Shown here: one piece after another, positions 8,400-16,772 of the stretch
How positions within the stretch are numbered: the first letter of the stretch is position 1
How the letters are laid out: every line of letters starts with the position of its first letter
Assembly: GCA_017303485.1 (NCBI GenBank)
Contig: JAFLCY010000001.1
Location: 124,001-188,000, forward strand
DNA: 64,000 nucleotides
From: Rhodobacterales bacterium
Lineage (GTDB): Bacteria > Pseudomonadota > Alphaproteobacteria > Rhodobacterales > Rhodobacteraceae
Reading direction: 5' to 3'
Translations under genes and position numbers: made by a program
Notes under the pieces: model-generated
The model's input: the letters and a program-made list of their open reading frames with translations, nothing else
Database searches by the model: none
Told to the model about the DNA's origin: nothing

Positions 8400-10543
8400 T
8401 CGGCACCCCCAAAGGTCAGGCGGCGGGCCTCGCGGCGGCGTTGCAGCCAGTGAATGAAGCGGCTGCGGAAGCGGGCGAGGCTGCGTTCCCACCGGCCCGG
8501 GTTGTGGACCACGTCGGCGCGGTAGAACGAGGGGCAGAGGATCGCCGCATCCGCGACCTCGCCGCAGTTGCCGCAGCCGACGCAGGACTGGTCGATGCTG
8601 GCCACCGGGTCATCGCGCAGCGGGTCGTCCAAACGTTTCAGCGACAGCGAGGGACAGCCCGACAGCCGGATGCAGGCGTGGTCGCCGGTGCAGATCGCTT
8701 CGTCGACGCCGAAGCGGGGGGCCTCGACGCGGCGGCCTTGCTTGATGGCGGCCTGCGTCAGCGGCTTCTCGCGGCGCTGCCTGTTCAGCATGCATTCCGA
8801 GGAGGCGACGATGACCTTGGGGCCTTTCTCGGGCGTCGTCAGGGCCTCGCGGATGGTGTCGCGCATCCTTGCCACATCATAGGTGCGGTCGATCTGGCGC
8901 ACCCAATTGATACCGATCCCGCGCAACGCCTTGGAGATCGGGTTCTTGGTCGCCTTGGAGGCGTTGTCGGCGCGGGAGGACATCACGTCCTGGCCTCCGG
9001 TGGCGGCGGAGTAGTAGTTGTCGACGATGATCGCCACGCCGTCCGACTTGTTGAAAGCCATGTTGGTAAAGCTGGACGACAGCCCGTTGTGCCAGAACCC
9101 GCCGTCGCCGATGATCGCGATGGGGCGCTTTTCTCCGCCACCGTCAAATGCGCCGTTGGCGGCCGGGCCGAGGCCGTAGCCCATGGTGGCGCCGCCGATC
9201 TCGAACGGGGGAAGCGAGGCGAAGAGGTGGCACCCGATATCGGCGGCGATCTGGTGCTTGCCAAGCTCCCTCTCCACCAGTTTCATCGCGGCGAAGATCG
9301 GGCGTTCCGGGCAGCCGGTGCAGAAGCCGGGCGGGCGGATCGGGACGGTTTTGGTAAGGTCCGGGATGGCCGGACGGTCGAAATTCGGCGCGCGGACGGC
9401 GGCGGGGAGCATGTGGGGGGCGGCCTGTTTCAGGAAGCCCTCAACAGCGTTCAGCATCACTGCGCCGGTGTATTCGCCCGCCATCGGGAACAGGCCCTTG
9501 CCATGCAGCTTCACCTGCGATCCGGCGCGGTAGAGGAAGCTGCCAAGCTGGGTTTCGATGAATTCGGGCTGGCCTTCCTCGACGACAAGAACGTGGTCCT
9601 TGCCGGCGCAGAAGTCGAGGAATTCGGACGAAATCAGCGGGTAGGCGACGTTCAGGACATAGATCGGCACCTGCGTTCCGCCGTAGATATCGGCGAGGCC
9701 CAGCCGCTGCAGCGCGCGGATCAGGCCGTTGTACATGCCGCCCTGCACGACGATGCCAAGGGGGGCATCCTTCGGGCCGAAGAATTCGTTCAGGCCACGG
9801 TCGCGGATGAACGCCTCGGCAGCGGGCCAGCGGTTCTTTACCTTGTCCTGTTCATGGGCATAGGACATCGGCGGCAGCACGACCCGGTTGAAGTCGCTGC
9901 GGGGGTTCGACAGCGCCTCCTTGACGGTCAGCTTCGGGCGCTGGTTGTCGCGGGCCGTGAAGCTGCCGGTCACATGGCAGGACCGGATGCGGACCATCAG
10001 CATGACCGGGGTGTTCGACGCCTCGGACAGATCGAACCCGTCCGACACCGCCTTGACGATCGAGGGCAGGTTGGGGCGCGGGTCGAGGAGCCACATCTGC
10101 GCCTTCATAGCGAAGGGGTGGCTGCGTTCCTGCATGATCGAGGAGCCTTCGCCGTAATCCTCGCCCACGATGACCAGCGCCCCGCCGGTGACGCCGGAGG
10201 AGGAGAGGTTCGCCAGCGCGTCGGAGGCGACGTTGACGCCAACCGGGCCCTTGAAGGTGACGGCGCCGCGGATCGGATAGTGGACCGAGGCGGCCAGCAT
10301 GGCGGCGGCGGCCGCTTCGTTGGCATTGGCCTCGTAGCGGACACCAAGCTCGGAGAGCAGGTCCTCGGCATCGGCAAGGACATCCATCAGGTGAGAGATC
10401 GGCGCGCCTTGGTAGCCGCCGACATAGCCCACGCCGGATTCCAGCAGCGCCTTGGTGATGGCGAGGATGCCTTCGCCGGTGAAGGTCTCGCCCGCCCCCA
10501 GCTTGAGGTCTTCCACCTGCGCCTTGAAGCTGCGTTCGGCCAT
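8396..10543 (-). CDS. iorA: Indolepyruvate ferredoxin oxidoreductase subunit alpha
   Basis: Catalytic, thiamine-diphosphate- and iron-sulfur-containing subunit that converts indolepyruvate (and related arylpyruvates) to the aryl-acetyl-CoA. 715 residues. Seen: N-terminal pyrimidine-binding domain with YEANANEAAAAAML (about 70-83), a CTGCPERP motif (C408, C411), the TPP-binding domain with GDGGFWHNG (about 479-487) and VDNYYSAATGGQD, and a C-terminal ferredoxin-like domain with C618, C624, C630 and C654, C657, C660, C670, enough for two clusters. Start ATG at 10543 lies 1 bp after the MarR gene stop. Confidence 0.93.
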   Translation of the reverse strand: MAERSFKAQVEDLKLGAGETFTGEGILAITKALLESGVGYVGGYQGAPISHLMDVLADAEDLLSELGVRYEANANEAAAAAMLAASVHYPIRGAVTFKGPVGVNVASDALANLSSSGVTGGALVIVGEDYGEGSSIMQERSHPFAMKAQMWLLDPRPNLPSIVKAVSDGFDLSEASNTPVMLMVRIRSCHVTGSFTARDNQRPKLTVKEALSNPRSDFNRVVLPPMSYAHEQDKVKNRWPAAEAFIRDRGLNEFFGPKDAPLGIVVQGGMYNGLIRALQRLGLADIYGGTQVPIYVLNVAYPLISSEFLDFCAGKDHVLVVEEGQPEFIETQLGSFLYRAGSQVKLHGKGLFPMAGEYTGAVMLNAVEGFLKQAAPHMLPAAVRAPNFDRPAIPDLTKTVPIRPPGFCTGCPERPIFAAMKLVERELGKHQIAADIGCHLFASLPPFEIGGATMGYGLGPAANGAFDGGGEKRPIAIIGDGGFWHNGLSSSFTNMAFNKSDGVAIIVDNYYSAATGGQDVMSSRADNASKATKNPISKALRGIGINWVRQIDRTYDVARMRDTIREALTTPEKGPKVIVASSECMLNRQRREKPLTQAAIKQGRRVEAPRFGVDEAICTGDHACIRLSGCPSLSLKRLDDPLRDDPVASIDQSCVGCGNCGEVADAAILCPSFYRADVVHNPGRWERSLARFRSRFIHWLQRRREARRLTFGGAE

Positions 10544-10544
10544 G

Positions 10545-11009
10545 TCAGATCTCGTGCTTGCGGATGTTGACCAGCATCTTTTGCAGGGTCGACAGGAATG
10601 CCTGCCGCTCACCCGCCGGAATGTCGCGGAACATCCGGTCTTCCGCTTCGTGCATGTGCGGCCAGAGGTCGGCGAAGACGGCGCGTCCGGCATCGGTGAT
10701 GCGGATGCGAACCGCGCGACTGTCGGTGGCGTCCGTCTCGCGCAGGATCAGACCTTCGGCCTGCAACTGGTCGAGCGCGCGGGACAGGGTGGATTGCTCG
10801 GTCACGGTATAGACGGCAAGCTCGCCCACCAGCGGGGCCTCCACCACCGACAGCACGGCAAGGGCGCGGGCCTTGGGCGTGGTCAGGCCAAGTTCGGCCA
10901 ATTCCTCGCGAAAGCCCGCGTTGTAGCGGCCCATGATCCGGTTCATCAGATAGGGCGCGAAGTTGGTCAGGCCGATCTCGCCCAAGCCCCGGGGTGCCGC
11001 GCCGTCCAT
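10545..11009 (-). CDS. MarR-family transcriptional regulator
   Basis: Winged-helix regulator of 154 residues, usual MarR length. Seen: N-terminal dimerisation helices, the recognition region VYTVTEQSTLSRALDQLQAEGLI (about 67-89) and the wing with ETDATDSRAVRIRITDAG. Placed between the cyclase gene and iorA with 1-3 bp gaps, so it is co-transcribed with the genes it probably controls. Its likely target is the divergent region 11802-12009, which serves both this operon and the molybdenum hydroxylase. The ligand is probably an aromatic pathway intermediate (inference). Confidence 0.88.
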   Translation of the reverse strand: MDGAAPRGLGEIGLTNFAPYLMNRIMGRYNAGFREELAELGLTTPKARALAVLSVVEAPLVGELAVYTVTEQSTLSRALDQLQAEGLILRETDATDSRAVRIRITDAGRAVFADLWPHMHEAEDRMFRDIPAGERQAFLSTLQKMLVNIRKHEI

Positions 11010-11012
11010 GGC

Positions 11013-11801
11013 TCAGCTCCGGGGCACAAGCGCCAGCGCGCGGATCGGCGAGCCGGTACCGTTCTGGATCTTCAGCGGCGCGGCGATCAGAATCGCGCCC
11101 TTGGGCGGCAGCTTCGACAGGTTGGCAAGCGAGGCAAGGCCATAGCGGTTATTCTTGTGCAGCAGGTTGTGGGCCGGGAAGGGCGGATCCATGCCGCCCG
11201 CCTGCCCGGCATCGGTGCCGATGCACTGGCTGCCCCAGCCGACAATGCCCTTGTCGATCAGGTATTGCACGACCTCCGCCGTCGGGCCGGGCGTATGCGG
11301 GCCGGTCTCATCGGCGTTGAGGAACTTCGCCTCGTCGTCGGCGAAGCGGTCCCAGTCCGACCGCAGCACAACCCATTCGCCCTTGCCGATGGGGCCATGC
11401 TTGGCCTCCCAGGCTTTCACGTGGTCAATGGTCAGCAGGAAATCGGGGTCGGCGGCGCATTCCTTCGAGAAATCCAGCACGTTGACCGGGGCAACAAGGC
11501 GCTGGACCGGCAGCGTGTCGGTGTAGCCGTCGGCATAGTCCTTGCCGGTGATCCAGTGGTGCGGGGCGTCGAAATGGGTGCCGGAATGTTCCCCCAGCTC
11601 CAGCCAGTTCCAGGCCCAGAACGGGCCGTCCTTGTCGTATTCGCTGATCCGGTGGATCTTGATCGGCGGGGTGTCCCTGGCGAAGTCCGGGGGGAGTTTC
11701 AGGAGCGGCGTCTCCGGGCCAAGCACGCCGGAGCAGTCCACCACCTCGATTGCACCCGAGGCGATCATCGCGCCAAGTTCCGTCAAGACATTCGCCGTCA
11801 T
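11013..11801 (-). CDS. Cyclase-family metal hydrolase (kynurenine formamidase/isatin hydrolase-like)
   Basis: Metal-dependent hydrolase of the cyclase superfamily, 262 residues. The metal-binding signature HSGTHFDAPHHW is present (about 72-83), with further conserved HTPGPT and GSQCIGTDAG segments. The family includes arylformamidase and isatin hydrolase; a neighbouring indolepyruvate oxidoreductase and a molybdenum hydroxylase make an indole-type substrate such as isatin or N-formylkynurenine attractive, but sequence alone does not decide. First gene of the operon cyclase-marR-iorA-iorB, divergent from the hydroxylase genes. Confidence 0.8.
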   Translation of the reverse strand: MTANVLTELGAMIASGAIEVVDCSGVLGPETPLLKLPPDFARDTPPIKIHRISEYDKDGPFWAWNWLELGEHSGTHFDAPHHWITGKDYADGYTDTLPVQRLVAPVNVLDFSKECAADPDFLLTIDHVKAWEAKHGPIGKGEWVVLRSDWDRFADDEAKFLNADETGPHTPGPTAEVVQYLIDKGIVGWGSQCIGTDAGQAGGMDPPFPAHNLLHKNNRYGLASLANLSKLPPKGAILIAAPLKIQNGTGSPIRALALVPRS

Positions 11802-12009
11802 CGCTTTCCCTCCCGTTCGTCCGGTCGACGTTAGGCGAAATTAAATGCAAATGCAAATATATTGACGGGAACGGTTCCGCCCTTTTCGGAGTTTCCGGTC
11901 GGCGATGGACCGTAGGCGTCGCAGACTGCCATTGCGGCTGCGGCCTGCGTGCAGCACAGTTGGGGCCGAACGGCGACCACAGACCGCCTGCCGACGGTAG
12001 GGAGACGAA
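11802..12009. promoter_or_regulatory. Divergent promoter region with A/T-rich repeat and short palindrome
   Basis: The 208 bp between the cyclase gene and the hydroxylase operon hold an unusually A/T-rich segment (11839-11864) with a tandem ATGCAA repeat (11845-11850 and 11851-11856), a plausible MarR operator. Next to it GGAACGGTTCC (11868-11878) is an 11-bp palindrome. A GGGAG ribosome site precedes the ATG at 12010. Exact promoters could not be fixed. Confidence 0.35.
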
Positions 12010-12876
12010 ATGAGATATCATACACCAACCAGCTTTGCGGATGCCGCGGCCATTGCCGTTGCAGCCAAGGGAACCCTGCGCTTTCTGGCCGGGGGAACCG
12101 ATGTCCTTGTGCAGATGCGCGCGGGCGCGGTGCTGCCGGACGACCTGATCGACCTGAAGCACATTCCCGGCGTGGACCAGATCACCCGGACCGCCGAGGG
12201 CGGCTGGCGGATCGGCATCGCGGTGCCGGGCATCGTCTTGGGCGCACATGAAGATCTGGTGCGCGACTGGCCGGGCGTGGTCGAGGGGATGAACCTCGTC
12301 GGCTCGACCCAGGTGCAGGGTCGGGCGACGCTGGCGGGCAACCTGTGCAACGGCTCGCCCGCCGCCGATTCGGTACCGGGGATGGTTGCGGCAGGGGCAG
12401 TGGTCACGATCACCGGGCCAAACGGCAGCCGCGACCTTCCGGTTGAGCAGGTGCCGACCGGGCCCGGGCGGACCTCGCTGGCGAAGGGCGAGGTGATCTC
12501 GGCCATCACGCTGCCGCCACGCGGCAAGAACGCCGGTGACGCCTATCTGCGCTTCATTCCCCGAACCGAAATGGACATTGCCGTCGTTGGCTGTGCGGCA
12601 AGCCTGCGGCTTGACGGCGACAAGGTTGTCGAGGCGAGGATTGCGCTGGGGGCGGTGGCGCCGACGGTGATCCTGTCCGAAGCGGCGGCCAGGGCGATCA
12701 TCGGCACCACGCTGGACGACAAGGCATTGGCAGCATTGGCCAAGGCGGCCGAGGCCGAGGCGAAGCCGATTTCCGACAAGCGGGGCACGAAGGAGTTCCG
12801 GATCGAAGTGGCGGGCGTTCTGGCCCGCCGGGCGGCGAAGATCGCCTATGACCGGGCGAAAGGATTGAAAGCATGA
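12010..12876 (+). CDS. Molybdenum hydroxylase FAD-binding medium subunit (CoxM/CutM type)
   Basis: FAD subunit that accepts electrons from the iron-sulfur subunit of a xanthine-dehydrogenase-family enzyme. 288 residues, normal for the family. Seen: FLAGGTDVLVQM (about 30-41) for the FAD pyrophosphate, NLVGSTQVQGRATLAGNL (about 96-113, the conserved T..GN loop) and the C-terminal CO_deh_flav_C domain. ATG at 12010 with GGGAG upstream; its stop overlaps the next start by 4 bp. First gene of the four-gene operon. Confidence 0.9.
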   Translation: MRYHTPTSFADAAAIAVAAKGTLRFLAGGTDVLVQMRAGAVLPDDLIDLKHIPGVDQITRTAEGGWRIGIAVPGIVLGAHEDLVRDWPGVVEGMNLVGSTQVQGRATLAGNLCNGSPAADSVPGMVAAGAVVTITGPNGSRDLPVEQVPTGPGRTSLAKGEVISAITLPPRGKNAGDAYLRFIPRTEMDIAVVGCAASLRLDGDKVVEARIALGAVAPTVILSEAAARAIIGTTLDDKALAALAKAAEAEAKPISDKRGTKEFRIEVAGVLARRAAKIAYDRAKGLKA

Positions 12877-13349
12877 GCAAGATTCACGTCACCACCACCG
12901 TCAACGGCGACCCGGTCGAGTTCCTCGCCGACCCGCGCGAGACGCTTCTGGACGCGCTGCGCAACCATCTGGACCTGACCGGCACCAAGGAAGGCTGCGG
13001 CACCGGCGACTGCGGGGCCTGTTCGGTCACCGTCGATGGCACGCTGGTCTGCTCCTGCCTGATGCTGGCGGCAGAGGCGAACGGCAAGAAGGTGGAAACC
13101 ATCGAGGGCATGGCGGGCGAGGAGTTGCATCCCTTGCAGCGCCAGTTCGTCGAACATGCGGCCCTGCAATGTGGCTACTGCACACCCGGCATTCTGGTGG
13201 CGGCAAAGGCGCTCTTGGAGCGCAACCCCGACCCGACGGACACCGAAATCCGCTACTGGCTGGCCGGGAACCTGTGCCGCTGCACGGGCTATGACAAGAT
13301 CATCCGGGCCGTGCAGGACGCGGCGGCTGAAATGCGGGGGGCTGCGTGA
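12873..13349 (+). CDS. Molybdenum hydroxylase [2Fe-2S] small subunit (CoxS/CutS type)
   Basis: Electron-transfer subunit with two [2Fe-2S] clusters, 158 residues. The plant-ferredoxin cluster motif CGTGDCGACSV with a fourth Cys in the LVCSC segment lies at about 46-68, and the second helical cluster motif has CGYCTPG and CRCTGY at about 105-140. Overlaps the FAD subunit by 4 bp and the large subunit by 1 bp, indicating translational coupling and 1:1:1 stoichiometry. Confidence 0.93.
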   Translation: MSKIHVTTTVNGDPVEFLADPRETLLDALRNHLDLTGTKEGCGTGDCGACSVTVDGTLVCSCLMLAAEANGKKVETIEGMAGEELHPLQRQFVEHAALQCGYCTPGILVAAKALLERNPDPTDTEIRYWLAGNLCRCTGYDKIIRAVQDAAAEMRGAA

Positions 13350-15598
13350 TGGCAAAGGACGAGCTGAAGACCGGATACAGGCTGATCGGCACAAAGCCAA
13401 ACCGTCCGGACGGGCTGGACAAGGTGACGGGCCGCGCGCGCTATGGCGCCGACTTCTCGCTGCCGGGGATGCTGTGGGCTGCCGTCGTGCGGTCGCCCCA
13501 TGCCCATGCCCGGATCGTGAAGATCGACGCCACCAAGGCGCTGGCACTGGACGGGGTGAAGGCCGTGGTGACGCGGGCCGACCTGCCGACCGGCCTGACG
13601 GGTGAGGACCTGAACCTGCAGGACAACACGCTTGCCGGGGACAAGGCGCTGTATGACGGACATGCGGTGGCGGCGGTGGCGGCGACCTCGGCCCTGTTGG
13701 CGCAGGATGCGGCGCGGCTGATCGAGGTGACCTACGAGGTGCTGCCGCATGTGACCGACGTCGATGCGGCGATGGCCAAGGATGCCCCGATTATCCGTGA
13801 GGGCGTCGCGGATTTCTCGGTGCCGGAAGGCATGCCCGGCAACGTCGCGCGCTACATGGAATTCGGGCATGGCGACGTCGACGCGGGCTTTGCCGCCGCC
13901 GACATCGTGCGCGAGCAGACCTACAAGACCGAAGCGACCCATCAGGGCTATATCGAACCCCATGCCGCTGTCGCCCAGATGGGCGAGGACGGGCGCGGCG
14001 AGATGTGGGTCTGCACGCAGGGCCATTGGTACATCCGCCGGATGTGTGCTGCGGTCTTGGGGATCGAGGCGGCCAACCTGCGGGTGACGCCGACCGAGAT
14101 CGGCGGCGGGTTTGGCGGCAAGACCACGATCTTCATGGAGCCGCTGCCGCTTGCACTGTCGAAGAAGGCAGGCGGGCGTCCGGTGAAATTGGTGATGAGC
14201 CGGTCCGAAGTCCTGCGGGCGACGGGGCCGACGGCTTCGGCCTCGATGGACGTGAAGCTTGGCATGAAGAAGGACGGCACGATCACTGCCGGCCAGGTGT
14301 TCTTCCGCATGCAGGGCGGGGCCTTCGTGGGGATGTCGCCGATTGGCGAAGCGCTGCCCTGCGCCTTTGCCTGCTACGACATCCCGAACCTGAAGCACGA
14401 GGCGGTGGAAGTCATCGCCAACCGCCCGAAGGCTGCGGCCTACCGCGCGCCGGGTTCGCCCATGGCGGCCTTCGCGGTGGAAAGCCTGGTCGACGAGATG
14501 TGCCGCGAGTTGAAGCTGGACCCGATCGACGTGCGGCTGAAGAACGGCGCGAAGAACGGGTCAAAGTCGTCCTATGGCCCGGTCTACAACGTGATCGGGT
14601 TGCAGGAGACGCTGGAGGCGGCGAAGGCGCATCCCAACTACAAGATCAAGCTTGGCCCGAACCAGGGCCGAGGCGTCGCCTCGGGCTTCTGGTTCAACCA
14701 CGGCGGCGAAACCTCGGTGTCGCTGGCGGTGGGTGAGGACGGGACGGCGACGGTTTCCATCGGAACGCCGGATATCGGCGGCAGCCGCGCCTCCATCGGG
14801 CTGATGGTGGCGGAATGCCTTGGTATTCCCTACGCGAACGTCCGGGTGAACGTGGTGGAAACCGGCGCTTTGGGGGTGAACGAGCCAACCCACGGAAGCC
14901 GGGCGACCTTCGCCAGCGGCAAGGCGGCGGTTGAAGCGGCCCGTCAGGCGATTGCCGAGATGTGCCGTCGCGCTGCGGCGGACTGGGGCATCGACGCCGA
15001 GGCGGTCGAGTGGAAGGACGGCGCGGCGCATCCGGCCGGGCCGAACGCGGGCAAGTTCCCGCCGCAGACCATCGGCGAGATCGGGGCCAAGATGGGCGGT
15101 ACCGGCGGGCCGATCTCGGGCCACCACGAGGTGACGGCGGAAGGCGCCGGGGCCAGCTTCGGCACCCATGTCGTCGACGTCGAGGTCGACCCGGAGACAG
15201 GCCGGACCACGGTGTTGCGCTATCTGGTGGTGCAGGATGCGGGGACTGCGATCCACCCAGCCTATGTCGAGGGCCAGTACCAGGGCGGGGCGGCGCAGGG
15301 CATCGGCTGGGCGCTGAACGAGGAATATGTCTACGGCCCCGACGGGCGGCTGCAGAACCCGATCTTCCTCGACTACCGCATTCCGGTCGCCTCGGACCTG
15401 CCGATGATCGACACCGTGATTGTCGAGGTGCCGAACCCCGGCCACCCCTACGGCGTGCGCGGCGTGGGCGAGACGGGGATCACCCCGCCGCTTCCGGCCG
15501 TCGCGGCGGCCATCGCCGGGGCCACCGGCGCGCGCATCCGCAGCTTGCCCTGCACGCCACCCAAGGTTCTGGCGGCGATCAAGGCGCTGAAGGCCTGA
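13349..15598 (+). CDS. Molybdenum hydroxylase large subunit (xanthine dehydrogenase family, not CO dehydrogenase)
   Basis: Molybdopterin-cytosine-dinucleotide-type catalytic subunit, 749 residues. Seen: N-terminal a/b hammerhead domain from about residue 20, GGGFGGK (252-258) for cofactor binding, and the catalytic Glu in GVGETG (E708). The active-site loop reads AYRAPGSP (364-371), neither AYxCSFR of form I CO dehydrogenase nor AYRGAGR of form II, so CO is an unlikely substrate. A purine, N-heterocycle or aryl-CoA is more likely; the neighbouring iorAB and cyclase favour an aromatic heterocycle (inference). ATG at 13349 overlaps the small-subunit stop; a GTG one codon earlier is also possible. 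Confidence 0.88.
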   Translation: MAKDELKTGYRLIGTKPNRPDGLDKVTGRARYGADFSLPGMLWAAVVRSPHAHARIVKIDATKALALDGVKAVVTRADLPTGLTGEDLNLQDNTLAGDKALYDGHAVAAVAATSALLAQDAARLIEVTYEVLPHVTDVDAAMAKDAPIIREGVADFSVPEGMPGNVARYMEFGHGDVDAGFAAADIVREQTYKTEATHQGYIEPHAAVAQMGEDGRGEMWVCTQGHWYIRRMCAAVLGIEAANLRVTPTEIGGGFGGKTTIFMEPLPLALSKKAGGRPVKLVMSRSEVLRATGPTASASMDVKLGMKKDGTITAGQVFFRMQGGAFVGMSPIGEALPCAFACYDIPNLKHEAVEVIANRPKAAAYRAPGSPMAAFAVESLVDEMCRELKLDPIDVRLKNGAKNGSKSSYGPVYNVIGLQETLEAAKAHPNYKIKLGPNQGRGVASGFWFNHGGETSVSLAVGEDGTATVSIGTPDIGGSRASIGLMVAECLGIPYANVRVNVVETGALGVNEPTHGSRATFASGKAAVEAARQAIAEMCRRAAADWGIDAEAVEWKDGAAHPAGPNAGKFPPQTIGEIGAKMGGTGGPISGHHEVTAEGAGASFGTHVVDVEVDPETGRTTVLRYLVVQDAGTAIHPAYVEGQYQGGAAQGIGWALNEEYVYGPDGRLQNPIFLDYRIPVASDLPMIDTVIVEVPNPGHPYGVRGVGETGITPPLPAVAAAIAGATGARIRSLPCTPPKVLAAIKALKA

Positions 15599-15843
15599 TG
15601 GCTAAGGTCCATCTCTGGGCCAGCCTGCGGCGCTTTGCCGATGGGCAGGAAGTGGTGGAGGTGGAAGCCGCGACCGTGGGACAGATGCTGGATGCGCTGG
15701 AAAGGGCGCATCCGGGTCTGGGGCCTGCGATCAAGGCGGGGCTGTCGGTCGCGGTGGACGGCGAGGTGATCGCCAACAGCCGCGCGGCCCCAGTGAAACC
15801 GGACAGCGAGGTCTTTCTGCTTCAGCGCTTGAAGGGCGGGTAG
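15598..15843 (+). CDS. MoaD/ThiS-like sulfur-carrier protein
   Basis: Ubiquitin-fold protein of 81 residues ending in Gly-Gly (LLQRLKGG), the hallmark of MoaD/ThiS carriers whose C-terminus is thiocarboxylated. Seen: MAKVHLWASLRRFADG at the N-terminus, a helix around residues 27-40 and the family segment DSEVFLLQ before the tail. It starts on the stop codon of the hydroxylase large subunit (1-bp overlap), so it belongs to that operon. It could be a dedicated sulfur donor for the cofactor of this enzyme or a sulfur carrier in its pathway; no MoaE-like partner is in the window. Confidence 0.85.
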   Translation: MAKVHLWASLRRFADGQEVVEVEAATVGQMLDALERAHPGLGPAIKAGLSVAVDGEVIANSRAAPVKPDSEVFLLQRLKGG

Positions 15844-15851
15844 GGGACCGT

Positions 15852-15868
15852 CCCGGACCAGATCCGGG
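15852..15868. terminator. Small hairpin between convergent operons
   Basis: CCCGGA (15852-15857) and TCCGGG (15863-15868) form a 6-bp stem with a 5-nt loop just after the MoaD-like gene, in a GC-rich 74-bp gap before the convergent GntR gene ends. Resembles a short REP-type intergenic repeat; without a T-run its terminator role is tentative. Confidence 0.4.
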
Positions 15869-15917
15869 GCCGCGTGCGATTAAGGGGCCCTCGGGTCAAG
15901 TCCGGGGCGGGGTCACC

Positions 15918-16637
15918 TCAGGCTGCCGGTCCCAGTGACATGATTGGCGCGTCCTGCAGGTAGTTCTGCTTCATGTAGGTGATGAAGTTGTCGCGGAACT
16001 GCCGGGTATGGGCATGGGCCAGCGCATCGGCCCGCGCCACATCGCGGTCGCGGATCGCGGTGAGCATCTCATCATGTTCGTCGGTCAGGAGAACCTCGCC
16101 GTCGCCCTGTTCCAGATAGGCGAAATGCAGGTGCAGCATGCGGCGGCCCTGGTTCAACAGGCGTTCGTAGAAGGCCGACAGGTAGGGGTTTCGCCCGGCA
16201 TGGGCGATGGCCATGTGAAAGTTCTTGTTCGCCTCGGACATCGCCAGATGCTCGCCCTTGTTCACGGTGGCGACGAATTCCTTCTGGCGCCGGGCGATGG
16301 TCTTGAGGTCAAGATCGGTGCGCAGCTCGGCTGCAAGCCGGGTGTTCATCCGCTGCGCCACGTCCAGCGCCTCGACGTATTTCGGAAAGCTTTGCAGGTC
16401 GATGGGCGCGACGACGGTGGAGCGGTTCGACAGCGTCACCACCAGATCATCGCCCGCCAGCCGGATCAGCGCCTCACGCACGGGAGAGCGGGACATGCCG
16501 AAGCGTTCCGCCAGCGAGGTTTCGTCCAGCACCGCGCCGGGGTCGAGGTCAAGGGACAGGATTTCATCCCGCAGGGTTTCGTAGGCGACTTTGACGCCCG
16601 TGCCCTTGATCCGCTTCGGTTCGCTCTCGTCACGCAT
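15918..16637 (-). CDS. GntR-family regulator (FCD type) of the hydroxyproline operon
   Basis: DNA-binding regulator of 239 residues. N-terminal winged helix about 15-80 with LAERFGMSRSPVREALIRL (42-60), the standard GntR recognition segment, followed by an all-helical FCD ligand domain with conserved His/Asp positions (DEHDEML, AHAHTRQF). The frame is open far upstream, but the ATG at 16637 gives the normal length. Divergent from the DapA-like/dehydrogenase/epimerase operon, which it probably controls through the repeats at 16715-16734; the inducer may be hydroxyproline or a pyrroline intermediate (inference). Confidence 0.9.
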   Translation of the reverse strand: MRDESEPKRIKGTGVKVAYETLRDEILSLDLDPGAVLDETSLAERFGMSRSPVREALIRLAGDDLVVTLSNRSTVVAPIDLQSFPKYVEALDVAQRMNTRLAAELRTDLDLKTIARRQKEFVATVNKGEHLAMSEANKNFHMAIAHAGRNPYLSAFYERLLNQGRRMLHLHFAYLEQGDGEVLLTDEHDEMLTAIRDRDVARADALAHAHTRQFRDNFITYMKQNYLQDAPIMSLGPAA

Positions 16638-16709
16638 CGCGGGCCCCCTGACAACCTGAAGGGAGCATAGCCGAGAGGGTGCAACAAGTCGACACGGTAC
16701 ATTCTCGAT

Positions 16710-16738
16710 TTGACATGTCGTCACGATGTCGTCATGAT
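16710..16738 (+). promoter_or_regulatory. Sigma-70-type promoter with tandem operator repeats in the spacer
   Basis: TTGACA at 16710-16715, 17-nt spacer, CATGAT at 16733-16738, about 35 nt before the ATG of the DapA-like gene. ATGTCGTCA occurs twice in phase (16715-16723 and 16726-16734, 11-bp period), filling the spacer. This layout suggests repression by the divergent GntR protein. Sequence features are direct; regulation is inferred. Confidence 0.6.
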
Positions 16739-16772
16739 GCGTCGAAATCCACGACCCGAAAGGAGCCACCAG

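Noticed and set aside
8441..10570. Plus-strand open frame of 709 codons opposite iorA
   Set aside because: Antisense shadow caused by high GC; no motifs, whereas iorA shows all its catalytic and cluster residues.
11868..11878. GGAACGGTTCC as an EcfG promoter element
   Set aside because: GGAAC is present on both strands but no CGTT follows at 16-17 nt in either direction.
12010..15598. Carbon monoxide dehydrogenase (coxMSL)
   Set aside because: Gene order fits, but the large-subunit loop AYRAPGSP lacks the Cys of form I and differs from form II; kept only as a general molybdenum hydroxylase.
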